64,000 nt of DNA, taken from NCBI GenBank assembly GCA_035048495.1, contig CM068547.1, positions 31,317,913-31,381,912 of the forward strand, read 5' to 3'. The translations under genes were made by a program, and so were the position numbers. The notes under the pieces are model-generated. The model was given only the letters and a program-made list of their open reading frames with translations. It was not told the DNA's origin and did not search any database. This document shows positions 1-10,390 of the stretch, piece by piece; position 1 is the first letter of the stretch, and every line of letters begins with the position of its first letter. The DNA is from Euptelea pleiosperma. Taxonomy: Eukaryota; Streptophyta; Magnoliopsida; Ranunculales; Eupteleaceae.

Positions 1-190
1 AGGCCCATCAATCAGATGGCTAGGGTTTAAGATTGGTACAGTTTTGGGCCTATAATTGTTGCAGATATACAAGCATCTCATCTCCTAGGCTTGCTAGCAG
101 TGCAAACTTGAAACCTAGTTAAAAAAGGTTAAAAACTCAACTAATTACAATATTTTTAATATTAAAAATGTAGTGCATTTTTCCAGACGT

Positions 191-263
191 GGGGATGTAG
201 CTCACATGGTAGAGCGCTCGCTTTGCATGCGAGAGGTACGGGGTTCGATACCCCGCATCTCCA
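191..263 (+). tRNA. tRNA-Ala (anticodon TGC)
   Basis: A complete 73-nt cloverleaf can be folded by eye. The acceptor stem GGGGATG pairs with CATCTCC (one G-T pair), followed by discriminator A263. The D arm is GCTC/GAGC, the anticodon stem CTCGC/GCGAG encloses loop TTTGCAT with anticodon TGC at 224-226, and the T arm is CGGGG/CCCCG around TTCGATA. No intron is present and CCA is not encoded, as usual for nuclear tRNA genes. A short T run (TTG TTTTTTATTTT from about 267) follows and could act as the Pol III terminator. Plastid and mitochondrial tRNA-Ala(UGC) also exist, but the compact intron-less form fits a nuclear gene. Confidence 0.95.
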
Positions 264-912
264 TCTTGTTTTTTATTTTGGGAAATGGTGCCATATGATG
301 GATAAACTCTAACACGTGTGCATGTGCATCACATTTCCTAATATTAATTGTGCTTAAATAACTAGTCATTTTCATCCAAAATGATCAAACTCTTAAGGTT
401 TAATCTTAATAAAATTTAAAATATCATTTAGATAAGGTGAAATATTATAAGGTGCGCCCGAGGCACACCATACGCTCGGGATGCTGGAATCCACGATGAA
501 CATCCAAGATATCAGAGCCGTCGGAATGTAGCGCCTACCCAGATGTACATCAAAGATTCCCGTGACCCTCCGGTGCATAATGTGACCGACGCGCACGCCG
601 TGCACCCTATAACAACTCATTGGAAGAACCCAAACAAATCCATATTATTCCAAGAGCTAGCGGTGATATTTATTTGTGTAATGGACACATACCCCTCCCC
701 TTAATCACTTTCATGGCCGTCATCGTTAGTGTAACGACGACGGCGAAGAAGAAATTAACAATTCCTATATATTTATATTTTTCGTTCGTCCCTTATATAT
801 GTTCCTTGTTGAATTCAATTACAATATTACATCTCCCTCATCACCTATGCGTATATATATTCGTTATCTCGAAACAGGTTCGGCGTAGAAATTGCACCAG
901 AGATTTGTTTCA
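264..912. other. Intergenic: GH17 upstream region
   Basis: No gene is seen. AT-rich sequence with possible TATA-like stretches (TATATATTTATATTTTT near 766 and CTTATATATG near 793) lies 120-150 bases before the glucanase ATG. The GC-richer block at 450-610 has no recognisable family. Confidence 0.5.
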
Positions 913-2019
913 ATGGATATTATCTTCTATTACATAATTTCTTTTTCTCTACTCGCTATTCGATCCGGCATTCTTTCCGGTATTTTCCTCGTTAATTTAA
1001 TTATGTTTATAAATTTTAATTTTCATGGTTTTTTTCTAGGATTTCATTCATTATTTTTGGATGATGCAGAAGCTGGAGTTGTTGGTGTGAACTATGGATT
1101 GCTAGGTGACAATCTTCCAAGCCCAAACAAGGTTGTATCGCTCTTAAAATCAAGAAACATAACAAGGGTTCGCCTTTTTAATCCGGATCCTGATGCCCTG
1201 AAGGCACTACAAGGTTCAGGGATCGAAGTCGTCCTCGGAACCCTCAACGAGGATCTCCCAAGACTAGGGAGCGATGGATCCTTTGCTAAGAGCTGGGTCA
1301 ACACAAATGTAGTCCCATATGCGAAAACTGTGCGATTTAGTTATGTGTCGGCCGGCAATGAGGTCATCCCTAGTGACTTAGCGGTGAACGTGCTTCCTGC
1401 CATGAAAAATCTTAATGCAGCACTGAAAGCGGCTAAGCTCTCGATCCCTGTTAGCACCGCCGTTTCTACGGTGGTGCTTGGAACGTCGTTCCCTCCTTCT
1501 CAAGGCGAATTCTCGAATAATGTGGGTACTGTAATGAGATCCATTACAGCTTTCTTAGCAGCAAACAAGAGTCCTCTCCTTGTTAATGTGTACCCTTACT
1601 TTGCCTACATAAATGACCCAGTAAACATTCCCTTGGACTATGCACTATTTACATCGACGCGAGTTGTCGTAAGGGACGGCGACCTCGGATACAAGAACCT
1701 ATTCGATGCTATAATTGATGCCTTGTACTCAGCGCTAGAGAAGATGGGTGGGGACAATGTTGACATTGTCATCTCTGAGAGCGGTTGGCCGTCGGCTGAA
1801 AATGGTGACGTTGCGACGCTTGACAATGCTCGAACGTACAATAATAACCTGATCGCGCACGTCTCGGGAACATCTGGAACCCCCAAGCGTCCAGGAAACA
1901 GTATAGAGGCCTATGTGTTTGCCATTTTCAATGAGGATCTCAAGCCTCCGGGGACTGAACGGAATTTTGGTTTGTACCAACCTAACATGACGGAGGTCTA
2001 TCATGTTAATTTTAAGTAA
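913..2019 (+). CDS. Glucan endo-1,3-beta-glucosidase (GH17, PR-2 type)
   Basis: Predicted secreted beta-1,3-glucanase of glycoside hydrolase family 17, which cleaves callose or fungal 1,3-beta-glucan in the apoplast. The ATG at 913 gives 368 aa; the open frame reaches back to 892 but begins there with TTG. A hydrophobic N-terminus precedes AEAGVVGVNYG, the usual start of the mature enzyme. Catalytic acid E150 lies in VSAGNEV and the nucleophile E289 in ISESGWPS. The (beta/alpha)8 barrel is full length and no C-terminal X8/CBM43 module or GPI signal is seen, so it belongs to the short PR-2 class. GH17 genes often carry an intron in the signal-peptide region. A 60-bp in-frame GT-AG stretch at 980-1039 would, if spliced, shorten an unusually long hydrophobic leader, but it is very short for a plant intron. 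Family assignment is secure; substrate and expression are inferred. Confidence 0.93.
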   Translation: MDIIFYYIISFSLLAIRSGILSGIFLVNLIMFINFNFHGFFLGFHSLFLDDAEAGVVGVNYGLLGDNLPSPNKVVSLLKSRNITRVRLFNPDPDALKALQGSGIEVVLGTLNEDLPRLGSDGSFAKSWVNTNVVPYAKTVRFSYVSAGNEVIPSDLAVNVLPAMKNLNAALKAAKLSIPVSTAVSTVVLGTSFPPSQGEFSNNVGTVMRSITAFLAANKSPLLVNVYPYFAYINDPVNIPLDYALFTSTRVVVRDGDLGYKNLFDAIIDALYSALEKMGGDNVDIVISESGWPSAENGDVATLDNARTYNNNLIAHVSGTSGTPKRPGNSIEAYVFAIFNEDLKPPGTERNFGLYQPNMTEVYHVNFK

Positions 2020-2674
2020 TTTTTTGATGTAGAACTTCATTTTGGCATGATTGATGAACTTTGATTTTGATGGGCCCCACATAAGATATCTCCTTAGCCC
2101 AAAAGCAACCTGAATGGACGACTGTAAGCCATCTGAGTGATGAACGTCATTTTGGAGTGTCAATGATGTAGATGCGTACATAAGATCACATGCTTTTCAA
2201 TCTGGACCATCCAAATGTTAAGTCTTCTTGGATTGGCCACAACCCAACAATCTTTCAATTTGTTTTGGACAATCAACCGTCTAAACAATGCATTTTCCTC
2301 AACAAACGTGTTAATGGAACGATTTAGGCCCGGCCTAATTTGTCCTGAGTCTGCCCCAATATATGTAGGTTGGCCAGATTAGGCCCAAGAACGGCCCATT
2401 ATTAGATATGAGCCGGGCCCTTAGGTTTGAGCAGGGTCTAAGGTTATTTTATGTAAAGTCAAGCCCAAGCTCATCCATTTATCTAGCGGGCCTTAAAAGC
2501 ATACCCAAGCCCCGCTTATTTTCCCATAAATGCAGCCCAAGATCAAGCCTAAAAGCCCATCGGGCCAGCCTGACCCATTATTGATGTTGAAAAGTCAGCT
2601 TTGATCGTCCAAAGGAAGGTTCTTGATTAGACAACAAAGATCATTCACCAATTGGTGAAAATTTGAGTTGTGGG
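2020..2674. other. Glucanase 3' flank with GC-rich repeat remnant
   Basis: No gene. The 3' UTR probably occupies the first 150-250 bases. From about 2320 to 2590 the sequence repeats GGCCC/GGGCC words (GGCCCGGCCTAA, GAGCCGGGCCC, CATCGGGCCAGCC), typical of degenerate plant hAT-type MITEs, but no terminal repeat pair or target-site duplication could be fixed. Confidence 0.35.
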
Positions 2675-3031
2675 TAGGAGTATTAAGGGGTCAGTTCCGG
2701 TTTGGATACCAGAGGTCCCGGTCGATTCCAATTACTATCGGTTCTAGTTCCTATGGGTTCTGGTTCTCGATAGGTGAAACCGGAACTGGTTACCGGTTGG
2801 GTACTCATTGGGTATTGGGAATATATGTAAAAAAAGTTCAGAACTCGATATATTAGCACAACTATATATGTAGGTTCCGAGTCTGATTAGTTCTGGTTCG
2901 GTCCAAGTACTAGTGTGTCAAGAACCAAATCCTTTTAAGTTCCTATCATTTTTGGGTCTAATTGGTTTTGGGTCTTTTTCGTTCTGGTTCCTTTCGGATA
3001 TCAATTCCACGGGTACAAATTGACACCCCTA
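2675..3031. mobile_element. hAT-type MITE with 8-bp TSD
   Basis: Non-autonomous DNA element of 357 bp. The ends TAGGAGTATTAA and TTGACACCCCTA form short terminal inverted repeats (TIRs) of the common TAGGGGTG class. It is flanked by perfect 8-bp direct repeats GTTGTGGG at 2667-2674 and 3032-3039, the size expected for hAT transposition. The interior is made of GGTTCCGGTT-like sub-repeats and has no coding capacity. Confidence 0.85.
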
Positions 3032-3157
3032 GTTGTGGGCAGTCAAAGGAGCTGCCAAAATTTCCAAATAGATGATCATAGGGCCAATAGTAAGGTACTT
3101 GCTTCACTGTATTTTGAATTTAAAATTGTTGTTCGAATGGTTTGGACCATAATCTTA

Positions 3158-3623
3158 GGTAATGTTTGGGAAGTGCTTTTCCAGCTTTTGGCATTGAGAA
3201 GCGCTTCCTTAGCATAAATCTTTGTTTGGTTTGCAAAAGCGCTTTGGCTTCCATCTTCTAAAAACAACTACAAACATTTTTTTGAGAAACACCTCACAGG
3301 TTGTTTATTAAAAAAGTGCTTCTATGCTTTTGTGAAAGTTTATCTCCATCAAAACGGGTCTCACATTTTGACCCTTTTTTTCCACTCTTTCTTCCATAAT
3401 ACGAAACAACTTCTAAAATCCTTATAAAGTATAAGGGTATTCTTGACATTTTGACAAAATCTCAAAGCTCATAATTGGTTTTGCCAAACAAAAATACTAG
3501 TTTCCACACACAGACCAATACTTCTCTAACATAATTTGTCAAATGCTATTTTAGAAAAAAAAAAAATGCTTCTCAACAGCTGTTTTCAGGATGACTTCTA
3601 CAGAAGCATTCTCAAACATGGCC
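3158..3623. mobile_element. Probable MITE (GGTAATGTTTGGGAAG ends)
   Basis: The left end GGTAATGTTTGGGAAGTGCT and the right end, whose reverse complement begins GGCCATGTTTGAGAATGCTT, form imperfect inverted termini about 466 bp apart. The interior carries repeated AAGCGCTT/AGAAGC words and T-rich tracts but no gene. Possible 3-bp flanks (TTA and ATA) do not match exactly, so the superfamily is uncertain; PIF/Harbinger is the best guess. Confidence 0.5.
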
Positions 3624-4690
3624 ATATCAATTTAACATAAGAGACGCTAGTGCAGCATTATGGTGAATGGATTGTACATTTGTTGATTCATTGTGTTACA
3701 TAACATGGAAATGATTATATGGTCCCCCGTTCAGATATACCCGAAGGACAGATTACAACCGCGATAGTTGCAGACATTGCTTATGCGCAGTGAAGGTGAG
3801 ACCCATTATTCATTGGGTCCTATCTAGGAGAACAATTGTGTATTATCTTATTTGAGCAAATGATTAACACAAAGGAGGTCCTACTTAGTAGTTTTCTCTA
3901 AGACTCTACATTTAACGCTTGTTAAGGGTGCAAACCATTTTCTTTTACGGATGTGTATCCCTTATTTGGAAGCCAAACAACAGATCCAACCAGGCCTTGC
4001 CGGGACACGCTCTTATTGGTATTGTAAGTTGCATATACGATCTCCATTCAGTGTGCTTGAAGGAAAAAAAGGCTGTCAATATGATCCACTGAATCATCAG
4101 TCCAGGCCTTGAATCTGGTGCCAAAACCTACCAGACGGCCTAAAAGCCAAATTCATGTTTACTGGTTCGTTAACAAAATACTCAAGATAAGGGTCCACAT
4201 AACATAATGTTAGAGACTCTCCAGACTGACCTTTGGGATTTGACAATCCAAGAGGTGTATTACTGACTAAATAGTCGAAATGTTGTATAGTTTGGAAACA
4301 GGAGACACATTTGTGTAATGTATGGTATGTCGATCATGTGATTGTTCACTGGAGTGGTGGTCTACCCGCCCTGAAATTTCGGTGGGTTAATCGTTGGTGA
4401 CGGGTGACTAACCCATTGGACTTTCTCGGCCGGTAGTCCACTACATCAGTTTGATTTGCCCAAAACCTTATTCTAAGGTTGAAGACAAGGGTATTTTTGT
4501 ACTTTAATCAAAATTTTGATGGTCGACTCAAGTCAACATTGATCAAATGACTATGGAACAAGTCATAGGGTATGTCAACTTTTTCAAATTGTGGGAGGTA
4601 TGTCAAATTTCAAAGATATTACAATGATATGTCAAAAATTTCCTAAATATTAAAATTTTACCCATTTTTAACTGAGACAGCCTTTTATAA
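3624..4690. other. Intergenic, no gene recognised
   Basis: No ORF, RNA gene or clean repeat boundary is visible. The stretch 4440-4650 (GTCATAGGGTATGTCAAC, CAAATTGTGGGAGGTATGTC) is similar, in reverse complement, to 43830-43960, so both are diverged copies of an unidentified dispersed repeat. Confidence 0.4.
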
Positions 4691-4972
4691 GAGCAACTCC
4701 AACCCACGTCTCTAAAATTTGGCTGCAAAAAGGAATCTCCTCCATATTTGAAGATGGAGAGACCCTTCGTAAAGGTTAAAGTTAGAAATTCAGTAAAACA
4801 AAAAACAAATCTCCAAATTTAGAGCCAGAGAAAAGAATCTCAATATTTAGAGTGGGATAGGGAGATAGAGGGGCTGACTCCAAATTTGGAGCCAGCTATA
4901 GGATGGGTTGGAGTGCATTTTCAAAAAAAGCATTTCTATATTTATAGTTATAGAGACGGGTTGGAGTTGCTC
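4691..4972. mobile_element. PIF/Harbinger (Tourist-like) MITE, TSD TAA
   Basis: 282-bp element with perfect TIRs of 15 bp, GAGCAACTCCAACCC at 4691-4705 and its complement at 4958-4972. It is flanked by TAA at 4688-4690 and 4973-4975. The 3-bp TWA duplication and GAGCA-CTCCAAC terminus are typical of plant Tourist-like elements. There is no coding sequence. It sits about 300 bp upstream of the RBM34 ATG. Confidence 0.9.
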
Positions 4973-5163
4973 TAAGAATCATAACGGGACCGCCGTTATA
5001 CCGTTATTAAAACTTTGAGGCAAATAAGTCAGCAATGCGTTGCATGCAATCCCGCACAAAGACAAAGATAGCAACTCCTATGGGATTCTTTGGGCGTTGC
5101 TTGCAAGCATTCCTCAATAACTCCATTAACAGTTCCACATGAGCGCCGCATACCCCCGTCCCA

Positions 5164-5217
5164 GGCCCATCAGCATATCTCGACCGATACGTTCCCTCGC
5201 TTTGTCCTCTAGGGTTT
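5164..5217 (+). promoter_or_regulatory. Site II-like GGCCCAT and telo-box before RBM34
   Basis: GGCCCAT at 5164-5170 (a site II/TGGGCC-type motif on the complement) and TAGGGTTT at 5210-5217 (a telo-box, AAACCCTA on the complement) lie 60-113 bases before the ATG at 5277. In plants this pair is characteristic of ribosomal-protein and ribosome-biogenesis promoters. The motifs are read directly; activity is inferred. Confidence 0.55.
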
Positions 5218-5276
5218 ACTAAGTTTGAATATCTGTGCCTTCTGATCTTCTCTGTCGTTCCTCTTGTGCTGTTCAA

Positions 5277-8200
5277 ATGGGAAAGAAACCGAAACCGAAA
5301 GAAGAAGGAGAGAAGGGCAATGGTTCGTCCGATATTTTTAAAATCTTATTCGGAGGAGGTTCCCCTGAAGAGCTAGGGTTAGGGTCTGGTTCAAACCCTA
5401 GAAATGCAGACACTGAGATTCATGGACAACTTGATAGAAAGGAAACCGAGCTTTATCTTGCTGAGGTGAAAAAGAAGAAGAAAGAGAAAGGAAAAAAACC
5501 TGATCTTGATACCGATATGCCCGATTCGATCGATATAGGTTCGGAGAATCCTCTAGAGGCGAAGAAGAGGAAGGGAGAGAAAGAACGAAACTCCAATTCG
5601 GATTTCGAGTCGGTCGGGAGAGATGAGGTGAAGAAGAGGAGGAAAGAGGAGGAAAGAGAACCTAATTTGGATGTTGTATCGATCGAAAAAAGTTTGAAGA
5701 GAGACGATGAAGAGCGAATGAATCCGAAGAAGGCGAATAAGAAGAAGAGGAAGAGAGATGAGATTGAGGAAGAGTACGAAGCGAGGAATTATGAAGCGCT
5801 TGTGAAGGTTGAAGGGAAAGAGGTAGCTGGTTTGGGTAGAAAAGTTGTTGGAGAGAAGAGGAAAACTGTGGATGACCCTGCAGATATGATGGTCTCAAAG
5901 GAAGGTTTTGACAATGAGAGTAAGCTTCTGAGAACAATTTTTGTCGGGAATTTGCCGCTCAAGACGAAGAAGAAAGCTTTGTTGAAGGAATTTAGCCAAT
6001 TCGGAGAGGTTGAGTCGGTCAGGATCCGGTCTGTGCCGCTCTTGGACGTGAGTGCCCACCCATTCTTTTAGTTTACTCTCTTTCAAATTCTTGATTTATT
6101 TTTCTTTTAGTGACTAAATTATGATGCTTTCTCCCCATTTCTCTTATTTCTGAGCAGAGCAAAACACCGAGAAAGGGTGCAATACTCAAGGGGAAAATCA
6201 ACGAATCCGTTGACAGGTTTGATGTTTAATCATATATGTTCACTTTCACTTTATGTTTGTTTCTTCTTTCCTAGAATTGATGTTTTCATTGGATTTAGTT
6301 CCATCATGGTATTAAATATAATTATCCAGTGACCCCAAATAGATTATGATAAATGATCCCCCTATGCGTTTGATCAATAAACATCCTCTATCCTTTTGTA
6401 TTGCTCTGATAAGGTTGTACCATCAAGTATTATTGTTGTTTATCATGATAAAACATCTTTTTTTTGCAGTGTCCATGCATATATTGTTTTCAAAGATGAG
6501 CAATCTGCTCAGGCCTCTTTGTCCCACAATATGGCAATGGTATGCTGATTTTCTCACAGGGAACCAATCGACATGGTTTTGTTTTAAAATTTCATTCTTG
6601 GTTTGATCATATTTTTCAAGATGAAGACATTCTAGATTGACTGTTCCATTTTTTTGTGGCGGTAGGTGGGAGGAAATCACGTTCGTGTTGACATTGCGTG
6701 TCCACCTCGTAAGAAATTGAAAGGAGAGAATGCTCCACTGTATGATAACAAGAGGACTGTGTTTATGGGTAACCTCCCGTTTGATGTGAAGGTAATTTCT
6801 TCTTGTACGATGCTTACTTATTCCATAGGAGTGGAAATCTTTGTTCGAATTTTAGTGTCATAAACTCTGTTTTCTTATTGCCTATCTCTGTTCTCATTTT
6901 TTTTCCAATTCGTTTTCTGTTTTCTCTGCAGGATGAAGAACTTTATCAGTTGTTTTGCGGGATGAGCCAATTAGAATCCAGTATTGAAGCTGTTCGGGTT
7001 ATCAGAGATCCTCATACCAGTGTGGGGAAGGGTATTGCTTATGTCTTGTTTAAAACAAGGGTATGATTTGTAACTTCGCAGTTTCTATTTGTCAGTCCAT
7101 TGTCCTTGCATTCAAGCTCAATTCTTCATGGTTTTAAACTTCCTATATGTGAATATTGAAATTGCTGCAAGCTTTTGCTGAGATTTCACCATTCTAGCCA
7201 CAAAATGTCGAAGTGCTGTGTTTTTTTACTGAAAGACCTGATGTGGTAGAATATATATTTACGGATGGAGCGTGAGTCATTAGTTAGACTTGGACATCAC
7301 TGGATATTTGCTTTGAATCATGCTATCAGTTTTCTCCGGCTAGTTATTATATTTTGTGATGGATTAAAAGGCTTATGACGATGATTATGATCCAACTTAG
7401 GCAGAATTTTCTGGATATCTGCTGATAATGTTAATAGTTGTAATATGTCCTCAACGCTGTCTTTTAGGTTGGATTTATCCTATAGAGGCATGCTGCCTCT
7501 TAACTGAGTCTTACCTGTTTGAGGTGACAGATTGTTGTCCATATCTCAGTATCTACATTTGTTGCCAATTTTCAGTTCGGGTTTTGCTTTTGTCATGAAT
7601 TTTTTTTGATTGGTTTGCTTTGTCATGAATTAATCATCATTGTCATCATCCCAATTATTTGGAGTCAGCCACAAAAATACTATTTTGCCTCTCTTTATCT
7701 GCTTTCATGTTTTCTGTTATGCTTCTCCAAATATTCTCACTACCTTGATCAGTACCATTTTCGGCATTCCCTTCGTTCTCTTAGGGCCGTCAACTTGCAG
7801 CAAAGTGATCCTTATTGCTGGAGCTGTCATTGTCTTTGTTGCATATGACCAAACCATAATCTCCTATTGGGGGCTGCTCCTAGGTTCATTCAGATGTGCT
7901 CATTTTTTATTTTGTTTGTCCTAGTTTTGCCACTCTTCCATTTTTAGCATCCTCATCTCGGCTATACACATGCAATGCACATTTGTTTTGAACCTTGTCT
8001 TATGTGCTTCCTCGTTGGATTTGTTTTGCTCCATGGAGAGTTTGATTTTGAATGCATCAAGGTAAAGGAGAGAAGATCCAAGAGAGAATGTTCGCAATTA
8101 TCATCTTTGCACAGACATTTTAAAAAGAAAACTCTCTTGCAAGGAATCTCCCAGAAATGCCAAAAAGTTCTAACAAGAACCAAAGCTCAAAGCTAATCTT

Positions 8201-9352
8201 CGTTTTTTCAATCAGTTCTAAGAGAGAGCTTAAGGTGTAACACCTAATCTGGTCAAACATCCAAAATGACTTAAATCTAACCCTGACAATAACTCTCCTA
8301 CTCCCAGATCCTGCTACATCAGTACACCTAGACGCTGATGTCGTCCTGAGGGTTTCACTCACCAATTAAATTAGGATGACCAATTAACTAGCCAATACAC
8401 TGCATGCAAATGTTCTAATGCTCAAGAAGTATGGGGGACCACCTTAGGCAACTACAAAGTGACTTCCTTTGGGGTGTGTTGGCATTAGAAGGCTTGAAGT
8501 TGTTATTTTGCTCTCTCGTGGAAGTTGAACTAGGGATGGGCATTGGCTTTGGCTTTGGGAGCTTGTCTGTGAATTCTCCAAGTATGGGATGTTCAGTTGG
8601 GGTTCTGAGGTTGCAGCGCCATCTAAATATCTGGCACTGGCTCATCCAATTGGTTGGCTTATGTTTGGACATCCAAATTGAGTGCGTGCTTCATATATTG
8701 CTCACATCCTGGAATACACTGCACAATTCTGTTCAAGCACCCGTTGTTGATTTTGATTTTGGTTTGAAATAATTTTTATGCAAGTTTATCAAAAAATCTG
8801 TATGTTAACCAGATATTCTCCATTGACGTGGATAGTCTCTGCATGGTTTTAACTTGGTGGATTGATGGTACACAGGATGCTGCCAACTTGGTCGTCAAGA
8901 AAAGGCACTTGAAGCTTCGGGATCGTGACCTGAGGGTTTACCATGCCAGATCAGATTCTACACCTTCGAAGAAAAGAAACAGATCACCTGCATCAGCAAA
9001 TCATGCCCCGGCAAAGAGGTTGGCAGTGGGTTCCAATGGGACTCCAACGGACAGGAACAAGGCCAATGCAAGGGCTACTCTCTCATACCAGGGCTTACAA
9101 GCAAGCAAATCCGGCATCCAAAAGAAAGTGGGTTTCCGTCCAAAAATTGGTGAGCAGGGGAAGCAAACATCTAGGATAGAGGGTGGAGTGGAAAAGAAGG
9201 AACGAAAAGGTAAAAGACCAGCAGTTGCTGCTAGGAAAGCGACTGTGTTGAAGGGTAGTGGAGCCCCAAAACAGATGGGGCAAAAACGCAAACTGGAAAG
9301 CCGAACTCCAGAAAGCTCCCACCGTAAAAAGAAAGCTAGGAAGTTTCGGTAG
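5277..9352 (+). CDS. RBM34: RNA-binding protein 34-like (Nop12 homologue), 6 exons
   Basis: Nucleolar protein with two RRMs, related to yeast Nop12 and human RBM34, expected to act in pre-rRNA processing of the large subunit. Exons by GT-AG sites and frame: 5277-6047, 6158-6216, 6470-6539, 6666-6791, 6932-7060, 8876-9352; product 543 aa. The N-terminal ~220 residues are highly charged, with repeated KKKKEK and KKRKRD runs. RRM1 begins at RTIFVGNLPLKTKKK and continues over exons 1-4 (VHAYIVFKDE is its RNP1-like strand). RRM2 begins at RTVFMGNLPFDVK and spans exons 4-6 (GIAYVLFK). The C-terminus is basic (SHRKKKARKFR). The ATG at 5277 is the first methionine; the open frame upstream starts only with GTG. 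Intron 5 (7061-8875) is 1.8 kb and holds TE debris. It is convergent with the TMEM41-like gene. Confidence 0.93.
7630..7800 (-). repeat. RTE-type LINE 3' end fragment in RBM34 intron 5
   Basis: On the minus strand this reads GGCTGACTCCAAATAATTGG followed by GATGATGACAATGATGATT, the pattern of plant RTE retrotransposon 3' ends (a CAAATAGTTGGGA-like block, then short trinucleotide repeats). Similarity upstream is weak and no reading frame survives. The rest of the intron (to about 8870) shows no other recognisable element. Confidence 0.4.
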
Positions 9353-9674
9353 GGATGAGGCTCAAATAAGTGGCTGATTTATGGAGTGGTTTAGGTTTCC
9401 CTTTCAAGTTATTTTATGAAATCTTTCTTGGAGCTATACAGGCCTGTGTCTGTCATTCAAGTGAAAGGTTTATGTATCAAGAACCAGTTGCATTTCGGTG
9501 CTGGAGATCCATCTCTTTATTGTTTAGTATTACTGTCTTCAATTATTGCTTCAAGGCCCATCTCATCTTCAACACTGATACAAAATGTCACACCTTAAAC
9601 TCCTAAGCAACATGTTTACACAGTTTATTCCATATGCTGATAGATATTTCTTAAAACAATTTGCTGACGGATGC
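9353..9674 (+). other. RBM34 3' flank
   Basis: Sequence following the RBM34 stop codon; probably 3' UTR for the first 150-250 bases. No separate gene is supported. Confidence 0.4.
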
Positions 9675-10390
9675 TGACCACATTATATGAGCCCCGTGGC
9701 ACTCTTAGAGATCGCTGACTGGATCGATGTTTGGAGTCTTTGGACCAATCCTAGGTGGATCTGCAGACCAAAAATTACCCTGATGTTTAAACTTTAAAGC
9801 ATTGGATTGTTGTCGTTTTCATGGGTTTATTTTTAGGGTTGGGCTCCGTTGACAGATCTAAAATGACAGGCAAAATGACAGGGACAATATAGGCCAGGTA
9901 GCACATTGTTACGGGACTCTGACCGTACGGATGTTTGTCCTATCCCATGGTGGATCTACAAACCTAAAATCAGCTTGATTAGTGATTTATAAGTGTTGCA
10001 TCTTTGTACCTCAAATACTGCCCAAATTCCCACAGTTGAGATCAGCCCATGAAAATAAGTCCAATCCAAAGCCTATAAATCACTAATCAGGCTGATATTT
10101 GGTTTGTAGGTCCACCATGGGATAGGACAAACATCCATACGGTCAGAGTCCTGTAACAGTGTGCCACATGGCTTATATTGTGTCCCTGTCATTTTATGTC
10201 ATTTTAGATCTGTCGGCGGAGCCCGACCCTTATTTTTAACCGTGGAATTTGATTATTATTTGGGGTACAAAAATCCAAAGGTTTGAAATCACTAATCAGG
10301 CTGATTTTTAGAATTTAGGTCCACAATGGGCCAAACATCCATAGGATCACTGGTCTTTAAGAGTGCCACGTGGCTCATAATGTGGCCTTA
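9675..10390. mobile_element. Foldback element, copy A (split by a nested element)
   Basis: Member of a foldback repeat family found about ten times in this window. Its two arms are near-complements. The left arm runs from TATGAGCCCCGTGGCACTCT to the centre; the right arm ends GAGTGCCACGTGGCTCATAA. The centre resembles TTTTCATGGGTTGATTTTTA AC in sister copies. Here the centre is split at 9836-10229 by another element. Removing that element and one TSD restores the uninterrupted sister structure. No coding capacity; the superfamily of the outer element is not settled. Confidence 0.75.
9836..10229. mobile_element. Mutator-like MITE nested in foldback copy A, 9-bp TSD
   Basis: 394-bp element with long inverted termini: GGGTTGGGCTCCGTTGACAG at the left, and at the right the complement of a diverged copy (GGGTCGGGCTCCGCCGACAG). 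It is flanked by perfect 9-bp repeats TTATTTTTA at 9827-9835 and 10230-10238, which fits Mutator-like transposition. The interior contains the same core as the surrounding foldback family (AATCAGCTTGATTAGTGATT and the CCCATGAAAATAAG centre) in the opposite orientation, so this is a relative that jumped into a relative. Confidence 0.85.

Noticed and set aside
892..912. Glucanase start at 892
   Set aside because: The codon at 892 is TTG; the first ATG in frame is at 913 and begins a hydrophobic leader.
5235..5276. RBM34 start at 5235
   Set aside because: The codon is GTG; the ATG at 5277 starts the charged N-terminus expected for the family.
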